Made by a program: the position numbers and the translations under genes | Shown: piece by piece, positions 34,009-44,731 of the stretch | How the letters are laid out: each line of letters opens with the position of its first letter | How positions within the stretch are numbered: position 1 is the first letter of the stretch | The notes under the pieces: generated by a model | Databases searched by the model: none | Told to the model about the DNA's origin: nothing | Seen by the model: the letters and a program-made list of their open reading frames with translations, nothing else | Origin: Saccharothrix sp. HUAS TT1 | Lineage (GTDB): Bacteria > Actinomycetota > Actinomycetes > Mycobacteriales > Pseudonocardiaceae | Direction of reading: 5' to 3' | Assembly (NCBI RefSeq): GCF_040744945.1 | Contig: NZ_CP160453.1 | Coordinates: 6,510,001-6,574,000, forward strand | DNA length: 64,000 nucleotides

Positions 34009-34140
34009 CACTCCCCCTGATTCGTCAGCGCGCAGTGGATCACACCGGGCCGACCGGGCCGGAGTCGTCGGTTGTCCACCCGGTCACCCGTTCGCGCCGG
34101 TACTCCACCCCGTTGGCGCGCAGGTGGTTCGATCACCGTC

Positions 34141-34845
34141 ATGACGCACCCCGGCGAACCCCACCGCGACGACCTCTCCGGCAGGCTGAACCGGCTGCGC
34201 GCCGGCGTCCTCGGCGCCAACGACGGCATCGTGTCGACCGCCGGCCTGGTGGTCGGCGTCGCGGGCGCCACCTCCGACCGCACCGCGATCCTGGCCGCCG
34301 GGGTCGCCGGGCTGGTCGCGGGCTCGTTGTCGATGGCGGGCGGCGAGTACGCCTCGGTCAGCACCCAGCGCGACACCGAGCGGGCCGCGCTCAAGCTGGA
34401 GGAGCGGGAGCTGCGCGAGATGCCCGAGGAGGAGGAGCGCGAGCTCGCCGGGATCTACCAGGACAAGGGCCTGTCCGAGGAGCTGGCGACCCGGGTGGCC
34501 CGCGAGCTGACCGAGCAGGACGCCCTGCGCGCCCACGCCGAGGCCGAGCTGCAGATCGACCCGGACAACCTGACCAGCCCGTGGCAGGCCGCGTGGGCGT
34601 CGCTGGTGTCGTTCGCAGTCGGCGCGCTCATCCCGCTGGTGGCGATCGTGCTGCCGCCGACGCAGTGGCGGGTGTGGGCGTGCGCGGTGGCCGTGCTGGT
34701 CGGCCTGGCGCTCACCGGCGTGGTCAGCGCCCGGCTCGGGGGCAGCCGCGTCGGTCGCGCGGTGCGCCGGAACGTGGTCGTCGGCTCGCTCACGATGGTC
34801 GTCACCTACTACGTCGGAGTCCTGTTCGGCGTAACGATCGGGTGA
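34141..34845 (+). CDS. VIT1/CCC1-family iron/manganese transporter
   Basis: This 234-residue protein starts at ATG 34141. It shows the VIT family plan: helix 1 with RAGVLGANDGIVSTAGLVVGVAGA, helix 2 ending SLSMAGGEYASVSTQRD, a cytoplasmic Glu-rich metal-binding helix region (LEERELREMPEEEERELAGIY), then three more helices from about residue 150. Conserved Met and Glu in SMAGGEY contribute to the metal path in this family. It probably exports or sequesters Fe2+ or Mn2+. The gene stands alone. Confidence 0.9.
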   Translation: MTHPGEPHRDDLSGRLNRLRAGVLGANDGIVSTAGLVVGVAGATSDRTAILAAGVAGLVAGSLSMAGGEYASVSTQRDTERAALKLEERELREMPEEEERELAGIYQDKGLSEELATRVARELTEQDALRAHAEAELQIDPDNLTSPWQAAWASLVSFAVGALIPLVAIVLPPTQWRVWACAVAVLVGLALTGVVSARLGGSRVGRAVRRNVVVGSLTMVVTYYVGVLFGVTIG

Positions 34846-34985
34846 TCCTCGGTCACTCAACGCACACCCCTGCCGGAGCTCTCGCGGAAAGTAGCGCACC
34901 GGAGGTGTGAACTACGCAAAGTGCGGGTACCCGCAGCCGACTTGTCGCCGTCGAGTGCGACGAGCCCCGACTGGAGGTGCCCGCC

Positions 34986-35198
34986 GTGACCCACCCGCCC
35001 ACATCGCTGGTCGTCTTCCGCGGCGCGAAGGCCGAACGTCGGCTCTGGACCTTGCTGGCCGCCCTGTTCGCGCTGGTGGCCGGCGTCAACGTGATCCTCG
35101 CCGTGAGCGAGGCCGCGTGGTGGCAGGGTGCGGTCGCGGCGCTGTGCCTGGCCGTCGCGATCGGCTGCGCGCGGGAGTCGAAGAGGGCCGGGAGCTGA
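34986..35198 (+). CDS. Small two-helix membrane protein
   Basis: This 70-residue protein starts at GTG 34986, eight bases after GGAGG; a GTG at 34977 is within that site. Two hydrophobic segments (LLAALFALVAGVNVILAV and GAVAALCLAVAIGCA) are joined by a short EAAWWQ turn, with basic flanks. No family was recognised. It lies between the VIT transporter and the gltB leader and appears monocistronic. Confidence 0.65.
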   Translation: MTHPPTSLVVFRGAKAERRLWTLLAALFALVAGVNVILAVSEAAWWQGAVAALCLAVAIGCARESKRAGS

Positions 35199-35235
35199 CT
35201 TCAGCGGCTACTGAAGGCAGAAGATCGGGTGAGAT

Positions 35236-35317
35236 TCTAGTCCGACCGGGCGTACCCCGCTGGTAGGAACGGCGTCAAGTAGGGGTGGGATTCGCCACGA
35301 CGCCCTGTCGGACTAGA
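35236..35317 (+). ncRNA. Candidate structured leader RNA of gltB (three-way junction)
   Basis: The 380-base interval before gltB holds an 82-base element closed by a perfect 11-bp stem (TCTAGTCCGAC 35236-35246 with 35307-35317). Inside are a small hairpin (CGGG 35247-35250 with CCCG 35256-35259) and a second arm (GGCGTC 35271-35276 with GACGCC 35299-35304, topped by GTGG/CCAC). This forms a compact three-way junction, riboswitch-like in shape. It fits no Rfam class I can recall. The remaining 260 bases up to GTG 35579 show no gene. Confidence 0.4.
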
Positions 35318-35578
35318 GCCATAACCGCGAATTCACACTATCGTCACAAGACCCCGGCAACCCCGGTGCACCGCCAAGCACGCCGACGCGGCTCCATCCA
35401 GCCGCCAAGCGCGCGCATGAAGTGCAGTTCTCCCGCACAACGGAGTGCGGTCCCACGCCGACGATCTCTCGGGCGTGGATCCACAGCCAGTACCTGCAGG
35501 CCGAGTTGTCCGCGTAAAGCCGCGCGCGGGCGTTCGGCCGTCTCCGTATGCCCGGACGACGCCACGGGAGGGCCCGTT

Positions 35579-38500
35579 GTGACCCACCACCACAAGCCTG
35601 CCGAAAACAGGCTTCCCGGCCTTTACGACCCGCAGTACGAGCACGACGCCTGCGGTGTCGCGTTCGTCGCCGACCTGGCCGGTCGCAGAAATCACGCGAT
35701 CGTGAGCCAGGCCCTGGTCGCGCTGCGCAACCTCGAACACCGGGGTGCCCGCGGCGCCGAGCCCGAAACCGGTGACGGCGCGGGCATCCTGATCCAGGTG
35801 CCCGACGCGTTCTACCGCGAGGTCGTCGGCTTCCCGCTGCCCGAGCCCGGCGGCTACGCGGTCGGCACCGCGTTCCTCCCCCAGGAGGGTCAGGACGGGG
35901 TCAAGGCCGAAGTCGAGCGCATCGCCGCCGAGGAGGGCGCGACCGTCCTCGGGTGGCGCGAGCTGCCGGTGGACACCGACCACGTCGGTCCGACCGCGAA
36001 GACGACCATGCCCGTGTTCAGCCAGCTCTTCCTCAGCGGAGCGGAGGGGCTGGAGCTGGAGCGGCTGGCGTTCGTGGTGCGCAAGCGCGTCGAGCACGCC
36101 ACCGGCGCGTACTTCCCGAGCCTGTCGGGCCGGACGATCGTCTACAAGGGCATGCTCACCGAGCCCCAGGTGGAGAAGTTCTTCCCCGACCTGACCGACG
36201 AGCGGGTCACCAGCTCGATCGGCCTGGTGCACTCCCGGTTCTCGACCAACACGTTCCCGTCGTGGCCGCTGGCCCACCCGTACCGGTACGTGGCGCACAA
36301 CGGCGAGATCAACACGCTGCGCGGCAACCGGAACTGGATGGACGCGCGCGAGTCGGTGCTCGCCACCGACCTCATCCCCGGCGACCTGTCCCGGGTCTTC
36401 CCGGTGATCACCCGCGACGCCAGCGACTCGGCGACGTTCGACGAGGTGCTGGAGCTGCTGCACCTGGGCGGGCGCAGCCTGCCGCACGCGGTGCTGATGA
36501 TGATCCCCGAGGCGTGGGAGAACCACGCCGAGATGGACCCGCAGCGGCGCGCGTTCTACGAGTTCCACTCCACGCTGATGGAGCCGTGGGACGGCCCGGC
36601 GCTGGTGTCGTTCACCGACGGCACGCTGATCGGCGCGGTGCTCGACCGCAACGGCCTGCGCCCGGCCCGGTACTGGGTCACCGAGGACGGCCTGGTCGTG
36701 CTCGGCAGCGAGGCGGGCGTGCTGGAGTTCGACCCGGCCACGATCGTGCGCAAGGGCCGGTTGGAGCCGGGCCGGATGTTCCTGGTCGACACCGCCCAGG
36801 GGCGGATCATCGACGACGAGGAGATCAAGGGGCAGCTCGCGGCGGAGCACCCGTACCAGGAGTGGGTCGCCGACGGCATCCTGCACCTGGCCGACCTCCC
36901 GGCGCGCGAGCGCGAGGTGCCGACGCACTCGTCCCTGGTGCGTCGTCAGCAGGCGTTCGGCTACACCGAGGAGGAGCTGGCGCTGCTGCTCGGCCCGATG
37001 GCCCGCAGCGGCGCGGAGCCGATCGGCTCGATGGGCAACGACGCGCCGTTCGCGCCGCTGTCGAACCGGTCGCGGCAGCTGTTCGACTACTTCACCCAGC
37101 TGTTCGCCCAGGTGACCAACCCGCCGCTGGACGCGATCCGCGAGGAGCTGGTGACCTCGCTGCACGCCACCCTCGGCGCGGAGCCGAACCTGTTGTCGGC
37201 GGACGCCACGTCGTGCCGGCGGATCTCGCTGCCGTTCCCGGTGCTGGACAACGACGAGCTGGCCAAGCTCGTGCACGTGGACGACGACGGCACGCTGCCG
37301 GAGTTCCGCACGTTCACCGTGCGCGGCCTGTACGAGGTCGCGGGCGGCGGCGAGGCGCTGGTGCGGCGGCTGGACGAGATCCGGGCCGAGGTGTCGGCGG
37401 CGATCCGGGACGGCGCGCGGCTGGTCGTGCTGTCCGACCGCGGCGTCGACCAGGAGCACGCGCCGATCCCGTCGCTGCTGCTGACCGGCGCGGTGCACCA
37501 CCACCTGGTGCGCGAGAAGACCCGCACCCAGGTCGACCTGATCGTGGAGGCGGGCGACGCCCGCGAGGTGCACCACATCGCGCTGCTCGTCGGCTACGGC
37601 GCGAAGGCGGTGAACCCGTACCTGGCGATGGCCTCGGTCGAGGAGCTGCCCGACGTCGAGCCGGAGGTCGCCACCCGCAACCTGATCAAGGCGCTGGGCA
37701 AGGGCGTGCGCAAGACGATGTCCAAGATGGGCGTCTCGACCGTGGCGTCCTACACCGGCGCGCAGATCTTCGAGGCGATCGGCCTCGGCGACGAGGTCGT
37801 GGACTCGTGCTTCACCGGCACCACCTCGCGGCTGGGCGGCGTCGGGTTCGACGTCATCGCCGAGGAGGTGGCGCTGCGCCACCGGGTGGCGTTCCCGGCC
37901 GACGGCTTCCGGGCGCACCACCGCGAGCTGGAGGTCGGCGGCGACTACCAGTGGCGCCGCGAGGGCGAGGCGCACCTGTTCAACCCGCAGACGGTGTTCA
38001 AGCTCCAGCACTCCACCCGCAGCGGGCGCTACGACGTCTTCAAGGAGTACACGCGGGCGGTGGACGAGCAGGCCAAGCGGCTGATGACGCTGCGCGGGCT
38101 GTTCGCGTTCAAGGAGGGCGTGCGCGAGCCGGTGCCGATCGACGAGGTCGAGCCGGTCTCGTCGATCGTGAAGCGGTTCGCCACCGGCGCGATGTCCTAC
38201 GGCTCCATCTCGCAGGAGATGCACGAGGTGCTGGCCATCGCGATGAACCGGTTGGGCGCGCGGTCCAACACCGGCGAGGGCGGCGAGGACGCCGAGCGGT
38301 TCACCCCCGACGCCAACGGCGACTCCCGCCGTTCGGCGATCAAGCAGGTGGCGTCCGGCCGGTTCGGCGTCACCAGCGAGTACCTGGTCAACGCCGACGA
38401 CATCCAGATCAAGATGGCGCAGGGCGCGAAGCCCGGCGAGGGCGGCCAGCTGCCCGGCGCGAAGGTGTACCCGTGGGTGGCCAAGACCCGGCACTCCACG

Positions 38501-40084
38501 CCCGGCGTCGGCCTCATCTCGCCGCCGCCGCACCACGACATCTACTCGATCGAGGACCTGGCGCAGCTCATCCACGACCTGAAGAACGCCAACCCGGCGG
38601 CGCGCGTCCACGTGAAGCTCGTCTCCGAGGTCGGGGTCGGCACGGTCGCGGCGGGCGTGTCCAAGGCGCACGCGGACGTCGTGCTGATCTCCGGCCACGA
38701 CGGCGGCACCGGCGCGTCGCCGCTGTCGTCCATCAAGCACGCGGGCGGCCCGTGGGAGCTGGGCCTGGCCGAGACGCAGCAGACGCTGCTGCGCAACCGG
38801 CTGCGCGACCGGATCGTGGTGCAGGCCGACGGCCAGCTCAAGACCGGGCGGGACGTGGTGATCGCGGCGCTGCTCGGCGCCGAGGAGTTCGGCTTCGCCA
38901 CCGCGCCGATGGTGGTGTCGGGCTGCATCATGATGCGGGTCTGCCACCTGGACACCTGCCCGGTGGGCGTGGCCACGCAGAACCCGGTGCTGCGGGCCAG
39001 GTTCGCGGGCAAGGCCGAGTACGTGGTGAACTTCTTCGAGTTCGTCGCGCAGGAGGTCCGGGAGCTGCTGGCGCGGCTCGGTTTCCGGACCCTGGCCGAG
39101 GCCGTCGGGCACGCCGACCTGCTCGACACGCGGGACGCCGTGGACCACTGGAAGGCGGCCGGGCTCGACCTGTCGCCGATCTTCCACGTCCCGGCGCTGC
39201 CGGAGGGCGCGGCGCGGCGCCACACCAGCGCCCAGGACCACGGGTTGGACAAGGCGCTGGACAACACGCTGATCCAGCTCGCCGAGGGCGCCATCGCCTC
39301 CGGCGACCGGGTCCGGCTGGAGCTGCCGGTGCGCAACGTCAACCGCACCGTCGGCACCATGCTCGGCTCCGCGGTGACCAAGCGGTGGGGCGGCGCGGGC
39401 CTGCCGGATGACACGATCGACATCACGTTCACCGGCACGGCCGGGCAGTCGTTCGGCGCGTTCCTGCCGCGCGGCATCACGTTGCGGCTCATCGGCGACG
39501 CGAACGACTACGTCGCCAAGGGCCTGTCCGGCGGCCGGATCACGGTCCGGCCGGTGCCGGACGCGCAGTTCGCCGCGGAGCAGCACACCATCGCGGGCAA
39601 CGTGATCGCGTACGGCGCGACCGGCGGCGAGGTCTTCCTGCGCGGCAAGGTCGGCGAGCGGTTCTGCGTGCGCAACTCGGGCGCGCTGGCCGTCGTCGAG
39701 GGCGTGGGCGACCACGGGTGCGAGTACATGACCGGCGGCCGCGTGGTCGTGCTCGGCGCGACCGGGCGCAACTTCGCCGCGGGCATGTCCGGCGGCATCG
39801 CCTACGTGCTGGACGCGGCCGTGCAGCGGGTCAACCCGGAGATGGTGGACCTCGACCCGCTGGACGACGAGGACCGCGAGTTCCTGCGCGGCGCGGTGGA
39901 GAAGCACTACGTGGAGACCGACTCGGCGGTGGCGCGCGCGCTGCTGGCCGACTGGGACCTGGCGGTGGACCGGTTCACCAAGGTCATGCCGAAGGACTAC
40001 AAGCGGGTGCTGGCGGCACAGGCCCGGGCCGTGCTGGAGGGCCGGGACGTCAACGAAGCGATCATGGAGGCGTCTCATGGCTGA
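35579..40084 (+). CDS. gltB: Glutamate synthase (NADPH) large subunit
   Basis: This 1501-residue protein starts at GTG 35579 with GGGAGG upstream. A propeptide of about 24 residues precedes Cys25 in EHDACGVAF, the mature N-terminal nucleophile of the class II glutaminase domain. The central domain and FMN-binding TIM barrel follow (about 790-1190; [26 protein letters not shown]), with the 3Fe-4S cysteines in [16 protein letters not shown], and a beta-helical GXGXG domain to the end. It converts glutamine plus 2-oxoglutarate to two glutamates, with GltD supplying electrons. It overlaps gltD by eight bases. Confidence 0.97.
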   Translation: MTHHHKPAENRLPGLYDPQYEHDACGVAFVADLAGRRNHAIVSQALVALRNLEHRGARGAEPETGDGAGILIQVPDAFYREVVGFPLPEPGGYAVGTAFLPQEGQDGVKAEVERIAAEEGATVLGWRELPVDTDHVGPTAKTTMPVFSQLFLSGAEGLELERLAFVVRKRVEHATGAYFPSLSGRTIVYKGMLTEPQVEKFFPDLTDERVTSSIGLVHSRFSTNTFPSWPLAHPYRYVAHNGEINTLRGNRNWMDARESVLATDLIPGDLSRVFPVITRDASDSATFDEVLELLHLGGRSLPHAVLMMIPEAWENHAEMDPQRRAFYEFHSTLMEPWDGPALVSFTDGTLIGAVLDRNGLRPARYWVTEDGLVVLGSEAGVLEFDPATIVRKGRLEPGRMFLVDTAQGRIIDDEEIKGQLAAEHPYQEWVADGILHLADLPAREREVPTHSSLVRRQQAFGYTEEELALLLGPMARSGAEPIGSMGNDAPFAPLSNRSRQLFDYFTQLFAQVTNPPLDAIREELVTSLHATLGAEPNLLSADATSCRRISLPFPVLDNDELAKLVHVDDDGTLPEFRTFTVRGLYEVAGGGEALVRRLDEIRAEVSAAIRDGARLVVLSDRGVDQEHAPIPSLLLTGAVHHHLVREKTRTQVDLIVEAGDAREVHHIALLVGYGAKAVNPYLAMASVEELPDVEPEVATRNLIKALGKGVRKTMSKMGVSTVASYTGAQIFEAIGLGDEVVDSCFTGTTSRLGGVGFDVIAEEVALRHRVAFPADGFRAHHRELEVGGDYQWRREGEAHLFNPQTVFKLQHSTRSGRYDVFKEYTRAVDEQAKRLMTLRGLFAFKEGVREPVPIDEVEPVSSIVKRFATGAMSYGSISQEMHEVLAIAMNRLGARSNTGEGGEDAERFTPDANGDSRRSAIKQVASGRFGVTSEYLVNADDIQIKMAQGAKPGEGGQLPGAKVYPWVAKTRHSTPGVGLISPPPHHDIYSIEDLAQLIHDLKNANPAARVHVKLVSEVGVGTVAAGVSKAHADVVLISGHDGGTGASPLSSIKHAGGPWELGLAETQQTLLRNRLRDRIVVQADGQLKTGRDVVIAALLGAEEFGFATAPMVVSGCIMMRVCHLDTCPVGVATQNPVLRARFAGKAEYVVNFFEFVAQEVRELLARLGFRTLAEAVGHADLLDTRDAVDHWKAAGLDLSPIFHVPALPEGAARRHTSAQDHGLDKALDNTLIQLAEGAIASGDRVRLELPVRNVNRTVGTMLGSAVTKRWGGAGLPDDTIDITFTGTAGQSFGAFLPRGITLRLIGDANDYVAKGLSGGRITVRPVPDAQFAAEQHTIAGNVIAYGATGGEVFLRGKVGERFCVRNSGALAVVEGVGDHGCEYMTGGRVVVLGATGRNFAAGMSGGIAYVLDAAVQRVNPEMVDLDPLDDEDREFLRGAVEKHYVETDSAVARALLADWDLAVDRFTKVMPKDYKRVLAAQARAVLEGRDVNEAIMEASHG

Positions 40085-41528
40085 CCCTCGCGGGTTCCTC
40101 ACCACCGAGCGCGAGACCCCGCGGAGCCGTCCCGTCTTCCTCCGCCTGCGCGACTGGCGCGAGGTGTACGAGGAGTTCGAGCGGCCGCGGTTGGAGAAGC
40201 AGGCCGGTCGGTGCATGGACTGCGGCGTCCCGTTCTGCCACCAGGGCTGTCCGCTGGGGAACCTGATCCCCGACTGGAACAACCTGGTGTGGAAGGACGA
40301 CTGGCGGCTGGCGTCGGAACGGCTGCACGCCACCAACAACTTCCCGGAGTTCACCGGGACGTTGTGCCCCGCGCCGTGCGAGGCCGCGTGCGTGGTGGGG
40401 ATCAACGGCGATCCCGTCACCATCAAGCGGGTGGAGATCTCCATCATCGACCGGGCGTGGGACGAGGGCTGGGTCACGCCCCAGCTGCCCGTGACGCGCA
40501 CCGGCCGCTCGGTGGCCGTGGTCGGTTCCGGGCCCGCGGGCCTGGCGGCGGCCCAGCAGCTGACCCGGGCCGGGCACTCGGTCGTGGTGCTGGAGCGGGC
40601 CGACGCGATCGGCGGGCTGCTGCGCTACGGCATCCCCGAGTTCAAGATGGAGAAGTGGCGGCTGGACCGCCGGCTGGACCAGATGCGGGCCGAGGGCACG
40701 GAGTTCCGGACGAACGTGAACGTCGGCGTGGACGTCACGGTCGAGGAGCTGCGCGAGTCCTACGACGCGGTGGTGCTGGCCGGTGGCGCGACGGCGTGGC
40801 GCGACCTGCCAGTGGCCGGTCGGTCGCTGACCGGGGTGCACCAGGCGATGGAGTACCTGCCGTGGGCGAACCGGGTGGCGCGGGGCGAGCTGGACGCGCC
40901 GCCGATCACCGCCGAGGGCAAGCACGTCGTCGTCATCGGTGGCGGTGACACCGGCGCGGACTGCGTCGGCACGGCCCACCGGCAGGGCGCGGCGTCGGTG
41001 ACCCAGCTGGAGATCATGCCCCGGCCGCCGGAGAAGCGCGCCGAGGTCCACCCGTGGCCGACCTACCCGATGCTGTACCGGGTCACGTCGGCGCACGAGG
41101 AGGGCGGCGAGCGGCTGTACTCGGTGTCCACGGTGGAGTTCCTGGGTGACGACCAGGGCGCGGTGCGGGCGTTGAAGCTGGTCGAGGTCCAGGCGGTCGG
41201 CGGGCGGTTCGAGCCGGTGCCGGGCAGCGAGCGGGAGATCCCGGCGCAGCTGGTGACGCTGGCGATGGGCTTCGTCGGCCCGGAGAAGGACGGTCTGGTG
41301 ACCGAGCTGGGCGTCGACCTCGACCCGCGCGGCAACGTGGCGCGGGACGACTCGTTCGCCACGTCGGTCGACGGCGTGTTCGTGGCCGGCGACATGGGCC
41401 GGGGCCAGTCGCTGATCGTGTGGGCGATCGCCGAGGGCCGCTCGGCGGCCGCCGGGGTGGACGCCTACCTGACCGGCCGCGCCGTGCTGCCCCGCCCGAT
41501 CGAGCCGACGGACCGCCCGCTCGTCTAG
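40077..41528 (+). CDS. gltD: Glutamate synthase (NADPH) small subunit
   Basis: This 483-residue protein starts at ATG 40077. The N-terminal ferredoxin-like part carries two low-potential 4Fe-4S Cys sets ([14 protein letters not shown] and [10 protein letters not shown]). A FAD site ([15 protein letters not shown], about 145-160) and an NADPH site ([14 protein letters not shown], about 284-297) follow, with the closing FAD motif [22 protein letters not shown] near 440-460. It oxidises NADPH and passes electrons to GltB. A strong hairpin follows six bases after the stop. Confidence 0.97.
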   Translation: MADPRGFLTTERETPRSRPVFLRLRDWREVYEEFERPRLEKQAGRCMDCGVPFCHQGCPLGNLIPDWNNLVWKDDWRLASERLHATNNFPEFTGTLCPAPCEAACVVGINGDPVTIKRVEISIIDRAWDEGWVTPQLPVTRTGRSVAVVGSGPAGLAAAQQLTRAGHSVVVLERADAIGGLLRYGIPEFKMEKWRLDRRLDQMRAEGTEFRTNVNVGVDVTVEELRESYDAVVLAGGATAWRDLPVAGRSLTGVHQAMEYLPWANRVARGELDAPPITAEGKHVVVIGGGDTGADCVGTAHRQGAASVTQLEIMPRPPEKRAEVHPWPTYPMLYRVTSAHEEGGERLYSVSTVEFLGDDQGAVRALKLVEVQAVGGRFEPVPGSEREIPAQLVTLAMGFVGPEKDGLVTELGVDLDPRGNVARDDSFATSVDGVFVAGDMGRGQSLIVWAIAEGRSAAAGVDAYLTGRAVLPRPIEPTDRPLV

Positions 41529-41533
41529 GACTC

Positions 41534-41567
41534 GTCCCCGGCCGCACAACGGCGTGCGGCCGGGGAC
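41534..41567. terminator. Terminator of gltBD
   Basis: Perfect 13-bp arms GTCCCCGGCCGCA (41534-41546) and TGCGGCCGGGGAC (41555-41567) with an 8-base loop, just after the gltD stop. Confidence 0.85.
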
Positions 41568-41671
41568 GCCCTTCCGTTCAGCCCGGTGGGCGGGGCCGTC
41601 GCCGGGCGGACCGGCTGTGGCTGTGGCTCCGGCACGCCGTCGGCGACGTGCGGGGATCGCGTCCCGGTCGG

Positions 41672-42190
41672 TCACTTCGGGCGGGCGGCGACCACCCGGC
41701 GGATCAACTGCACCATCTGTGCGCGCTCCTCCTCGTCCAGCACGGCGAACCAGCGCGCCTCGCGCCCGTTCTGGCGCGGGAAGATCCGGGAGACCGCCGC
41801 GCGCCCCTCCTCGGTCAGCGCCACGAACACCACCCGGCGGTCCTGGCCGTCCCGGGTCCGCTCGACCAGGCCGGTCCGCTCCAGCGTGTTGATCAGGTTC
41901 GACATCGCCGACCTGGTCGTCCCGGAGAGGTCGGCCAGCCGGGCGGGCTGGGTGGGACCCAGGATCCACAGCTTGAACATCAGCCGGAAGCCGGGCATGG
42001 TCCACCCGTGCTCGCGGTGCACCAGCGCCTCGTAGTCGGTGATCATCATGTACGCGAGGTGGAGCACGTTGTACGACAGCCCGAACGCGTCGGCGTCGCC
42101 CCCGAACTCGGCGATCCGGTTCCGGGCGAACCGCTCGTACTCCTGCTCAGTCACCACGTCGTCAGCGACGGGAACGTCCTGCTCTGCCAC
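41672..42190 (-). CDS. MarR-family regulator
   Basis: This 172-residue protein starts at GTG 42190, with GGAGG about eleven bases upstream. Winged helix: MFKLWILGPTQPARLADLSGTTRSAMSNLINTLERTGLVERT, followed by DGQDRRVVFVALTEEG, the beta-wing signature of MarR. The N-terminal helix and C-terminal dimerisation helices are typical. Divergent from the GGDEF gene with a 59-base gap. The ligand and targets are unknown. Confidence 0.9.
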   Translation of the reverse strand: MAEQDVPVADDVVTEQEYERFARNRIAEFGGDADAFGLSYNVLHLAYMMITDYEALVHREHGWTMPGFRLMFKLWILGPTQPARLADLSGTTRSAMSNLINTLERTGLVERTRDGQDRRVVFVALTEEGRAAVSRIFPRQNGREARWFAVLDEEERAQMVQLIRRVVAARPK

Positions 42191-42249
42191 CCGCTGATCC
42201 TCCCAGGGCAACCCGGCCGACGGGACGTCAATGGGGCACACTTACCGGC

Positions 42250-43761
42250 GTGATCGGGACGAGGCGGTTCGCCATCACGGCCGCGGTCGTGCTGGCGCTC
42301 GCCGCGGCCGCGTCCGTCGCCGCCGGCTTCGACGTCGTCGAGGGCGGGGCCGCGGTGGTCCTGGACGACCTGGCCCAGCTGGCCACCGGCCTGTTCGCGG
42401 CCGGTTGCTGCTGGTGGACGGCCCGCCGGACGAGCGGCCCGGACCGCCGCTGGCGACTGGCCACCGGCCTCGGCATGCTGGGCTGGTCCACCGGCCAGGC
42501 GCTGTGGACGTGGTACCAGCTGGTCGAGCGGCGGGCGGTGCCGTCGCCGTCGCTCGCCGACGCCGGGTACCTCAGCGTCGTCCCGTTCGCGTTCGTCGCG
42601 CTGCTCGTCATCGGCAACTTCCGCCGCTCCGGCACGCCCGACGCGCTGCTGGACCGGCACTCCCCGGTCGCCAGGCTGGTGCCGGCGCTGGACGCCCTGA
42701 TCGTGGTCGGCTCGCTGTTCGTGCTCACCTGGACCACGGCGCTGGGCGGGCTGGTCGAGAGCGGCAACCCGAGCCGGGCGTCGTTCCTGGTGGCCATCGC
42801 CTACCCGGTGACCGACCTCGTGCTGCTGGTGATCGTGGTGGCGCTCAGCGCCGACCGCAAGGTCGTGCTGCGACCTCAGCTGCGGCTGCTCGGGCTCGGC
42901 CTGGCCGGGCTCGCCGCGTCCGACCTCGCGTTCGCCTACCTGGTGAGCACCCAGGCGCCCGAGGTGCCGCCGCTGGCCAACGCCGGGTTCGTGATCGGCC
43001 CCGCGCTGATCGCGCTGGCCGCGCTGGCGCCCCTGCCGTCGCCCGCGCCCGGTCCGGGCCGCGCCCACCGGAACTGGCAGTGGGCCTACCTGCTGATGCC
43101 CTACGTGCCGTTACTGGTGAGCAGCGTGCTGGTGCTGCGCCGCACGATCATCGGCGACCTGGGCCCGCTGGACGCGGTGGAGATCGGCTGCGGGTTCACC
43201 GTGTTCGTCGCGGTCATCCTGCGCCAGCTGGTGACCCTGGTGGACAACACCAGGCTCGTCCTGCTGCTGCGCGAGTCCGAGCGGACGCTGACCCACCAGG
43301 CGCACCACGACGCGCTGACCGGGCTGGCCAACCGGGCGCTGTTCGAAAACAGGCTGGACGAGGCGCTGGCCGCCCACCACCGCGACGGCACGCCGTTCGG
43401 GCTGCTGTTCGTGGACCTGGACGACTTCAAGGCGGTCAACGACGTCTCCGGGCACGCGCACGGTGACGCGCTGCTCGAACAGGTGGCGCAGCGGCTGCGG
43501 CGGTGCGTCCGCGACACCGACGTGGTCGCCCGGCTGGGCGGTGACGAGTTCGGCGTGCTGGTCGAGGGCGTCGAGGAGCCGGAGAAGGTGGCGTTCCGGG
43601 TGCTCGACGTGCTCGGCGACGAGATCAGCGCGTCGGTCGGCGTGGTGATCTGCGCCGACCAGGACCCCGAGACCACCGCCGCGTCCGTCCTCAAGTGCGC
43701 CGACAAGGCGATGTACGAGGCCAAGCGCGACGGTGGCCGGGGTCTGGTCATCCACTCCTAG
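42250..43761 (+). CDS. Membrane diguanylate cyclase (GGDEF)
   Basis: This 503-residue protein starts at GTG 42250. The N-terminal 330 residues are mostly membrane helices (about nine), an uncharacterised MASE-like sensory module. The GGDEF domain follows (about 345-503): the LTHQAHHDALTGLANRALF start, FVDLDDFKAVND, and the active site RLGGDEFGVLVEG. An RDTD five residues before GGDEF matches the RxxD product-inhibition site. It is therefore expected to make c-di-GMP with feedback control, and there is no EAL domain. In actinomycetes c-di-GMP delays development through BldD. Confidence 0.93.
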   Translation: MIGTRRFAITAAVVLALAAAASVAAGFDVVEGGAAVVLDDLAQLATGLFAAGCCWWTARRTSGPDRRWRLATGLGMLGWSTGQALWTWYQLVERRAVPSPSLADAGYLSVVPFAFVALLVIGNFRRSGTPDALLDRHSPVARLVPALDALIVVGSLFVLTWTTALGGLVESGNPSRASFLVAIAYPVTDLVLLVIVVALSADRKVVLRPQLRLLGLGLAGLAASDLAFAYLVSTQAPEVPPLANAGFVIGPALIALAALAPLPSPAPGPGRAHRNWQWAYLLMPYVPLLVSSVLVLRRTIIGDLGPLDAVEIGCGFTVFVAVILRQLVTLVDNTRLVLLLRESERTLTHQAHHDALTGLANRALFENRLDEALAAHHRDGTPFGLLFVDLDDFKAVNDVSGHAHGDALLEQVAQRLRRCVRDTDVVARLGGDEFGVLVEGVEEPEKVAFRVLDVLGDEISASVGVVICADQDPETTAASVLKCADKAMYEAKRDGGRGLVIHS

Positions 43762-43777
43762 GACCAGCGGTCGGCGG

Positions 43778-44347
43778 TCAGGCGAGAGCGGGGTCCGACC
43801 ACCACTGGATGGCGTACTCCGGGGTGGCCTGCACGACCTGGAAGCCCGCGGCGGGGCGCAGGTCCGGGACGTTGAAGCAGATGCCCAGCGCCATCGCGTA
43901 GATCCCGCGCTCGTCGAAGATCTCGTCCAGCTCGGAGTTGATGTCGTACAGCTTGGCGACGTCCCTGGTCAGCCCGGAGCGGAAAGCCGTCCAGCGCTGC
44001 TTCGGCGACTGGCACTTCAGCTCCACGACGATGACCGGGTCGTCGGTCTGCCCGATCGGGCTGAGGGCGTTGAAGACGAGGTCGGCGCGCGCCGTCGGGC
44101 TCTCGAAGACCGAGGTGCCGCCGCCCTCTCCGGGCACGGTGTTGGCCTCGGTCAGGACGTCGAGCGGGTCGTTGTTCTGCAACTGGTACTTCAGCGCGTC
44201 CTGGAGCCAGAGCGCGAACTGGTTGCGGGCCCAGCCCTCCCAACCGCCGGCGAACAGCGAAAGGGCCTGGATCGGCGCCTGCTGGAACTGGATCCACTTC
44301 TGCACTGCTTCGACCAGGAAAGCCGGGTTGATGTTGCTGTAGGCCAT
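43778..44347 (-). CDS. Orphan protein with PD-(D/E)XK nuclease-like core
   Basis: This 189-residue protein starts at ATG 44347 with AGGAG upstream. The middle has RADLVFNAL followed 18 residues later by VIVVELKCQS, the D...(E)xK spacing of PD-(D/E)XK nucleases. The N-terminus is Gln/Trp-rich and helical, and the rest is unassigned. It could be a restriction-like or repair nuclease, or only a related fold; a catalytic role is unproven. It is on the same strand as the orphan gene at 44732, with a 384-base gap holding a strong hairpin. No methylase or toxin-antitoxin partner is seen. Confidence 0.55.
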   Translation of the reverse strand: MAYSNINPAFLVEAVQKWIQFQQAPIQALSLFAGGWEGWARNQFALWLQDALKYQLQNNDPLDVLTEANTVPGEGGGTSVFESPTARADLVFNALSPIGQTDDPVIVVELKCQSPKQRWTAFRSGLTRDVAKLYDINSELDEIFDERGIYAMALGICFNVPDLRPAAGFQVVQATPEYAIQWWSDPALA

Positions 44348-44731
44348 GGTGGAACTCCTGCGGGGATGAGGAGGAAAATGTTCGCGGCCGCGAATCCGAC
44401 GCCGGTCGACCTGTCGTCGAATGGCGTGCCCCGGCGCGGCCGAACCTTTCGGTCATTTGCGGCTTCGGCGGTGGCGCGCGACTTCGGACGCCGGTGGGCG
44501 GGAGGCGCGGAGAGGGCCGCAGAGGGGGCGCAGAGCGCGCCGGGGGTGCGCGCTCTGCGCCCGGGACGACGGGCCCGCGTGGGGCGGTCACCGGGGTGTC
44601 GAGCGGGGCGGGTGGGCGCCACCGGACCTCGACCCCGTCGTCCTCCGCTGTGCGCCGGCCGGGGGCTCGCGGCGCACGGGTCGGGCTGGTGGTCTACCGG
44701 CGGGGAGGCGACCGGTGGACCGGTGGGTCGG
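44348..44731. other. Gap between two orphan genes with strong hairpin
   Basis: No gene is recognised. It holds a perfect 14-bp stem (GGCGCAGAGCGCGC at 44527-44540 with 44548-44561; 7-base loop), preceded by a purine-rich run. It can serve as terminator for the 44732-45373 gene, although it is unusually far from the stop. Confidence 0.55.

Noticed and set aside
35236..35317. Assignment of the gltB leader to the glutamine (glnA) riboswitch class
   Set aside because: Apart from an AAGTAGG segment and a three-way junction, the junction and P3 sequences do not match the consensus as remembered, so only a generic candidate is claimed.
35333..40501. A 1722-codon open frame on the minus strand opposite gltB/gltD
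   Set aside because: It is the mirror of a certain gene, rich in Arg/His/Val/Asp from high-GC third positions, and has no family motif. Such long antisense frames are normal in this base composition.
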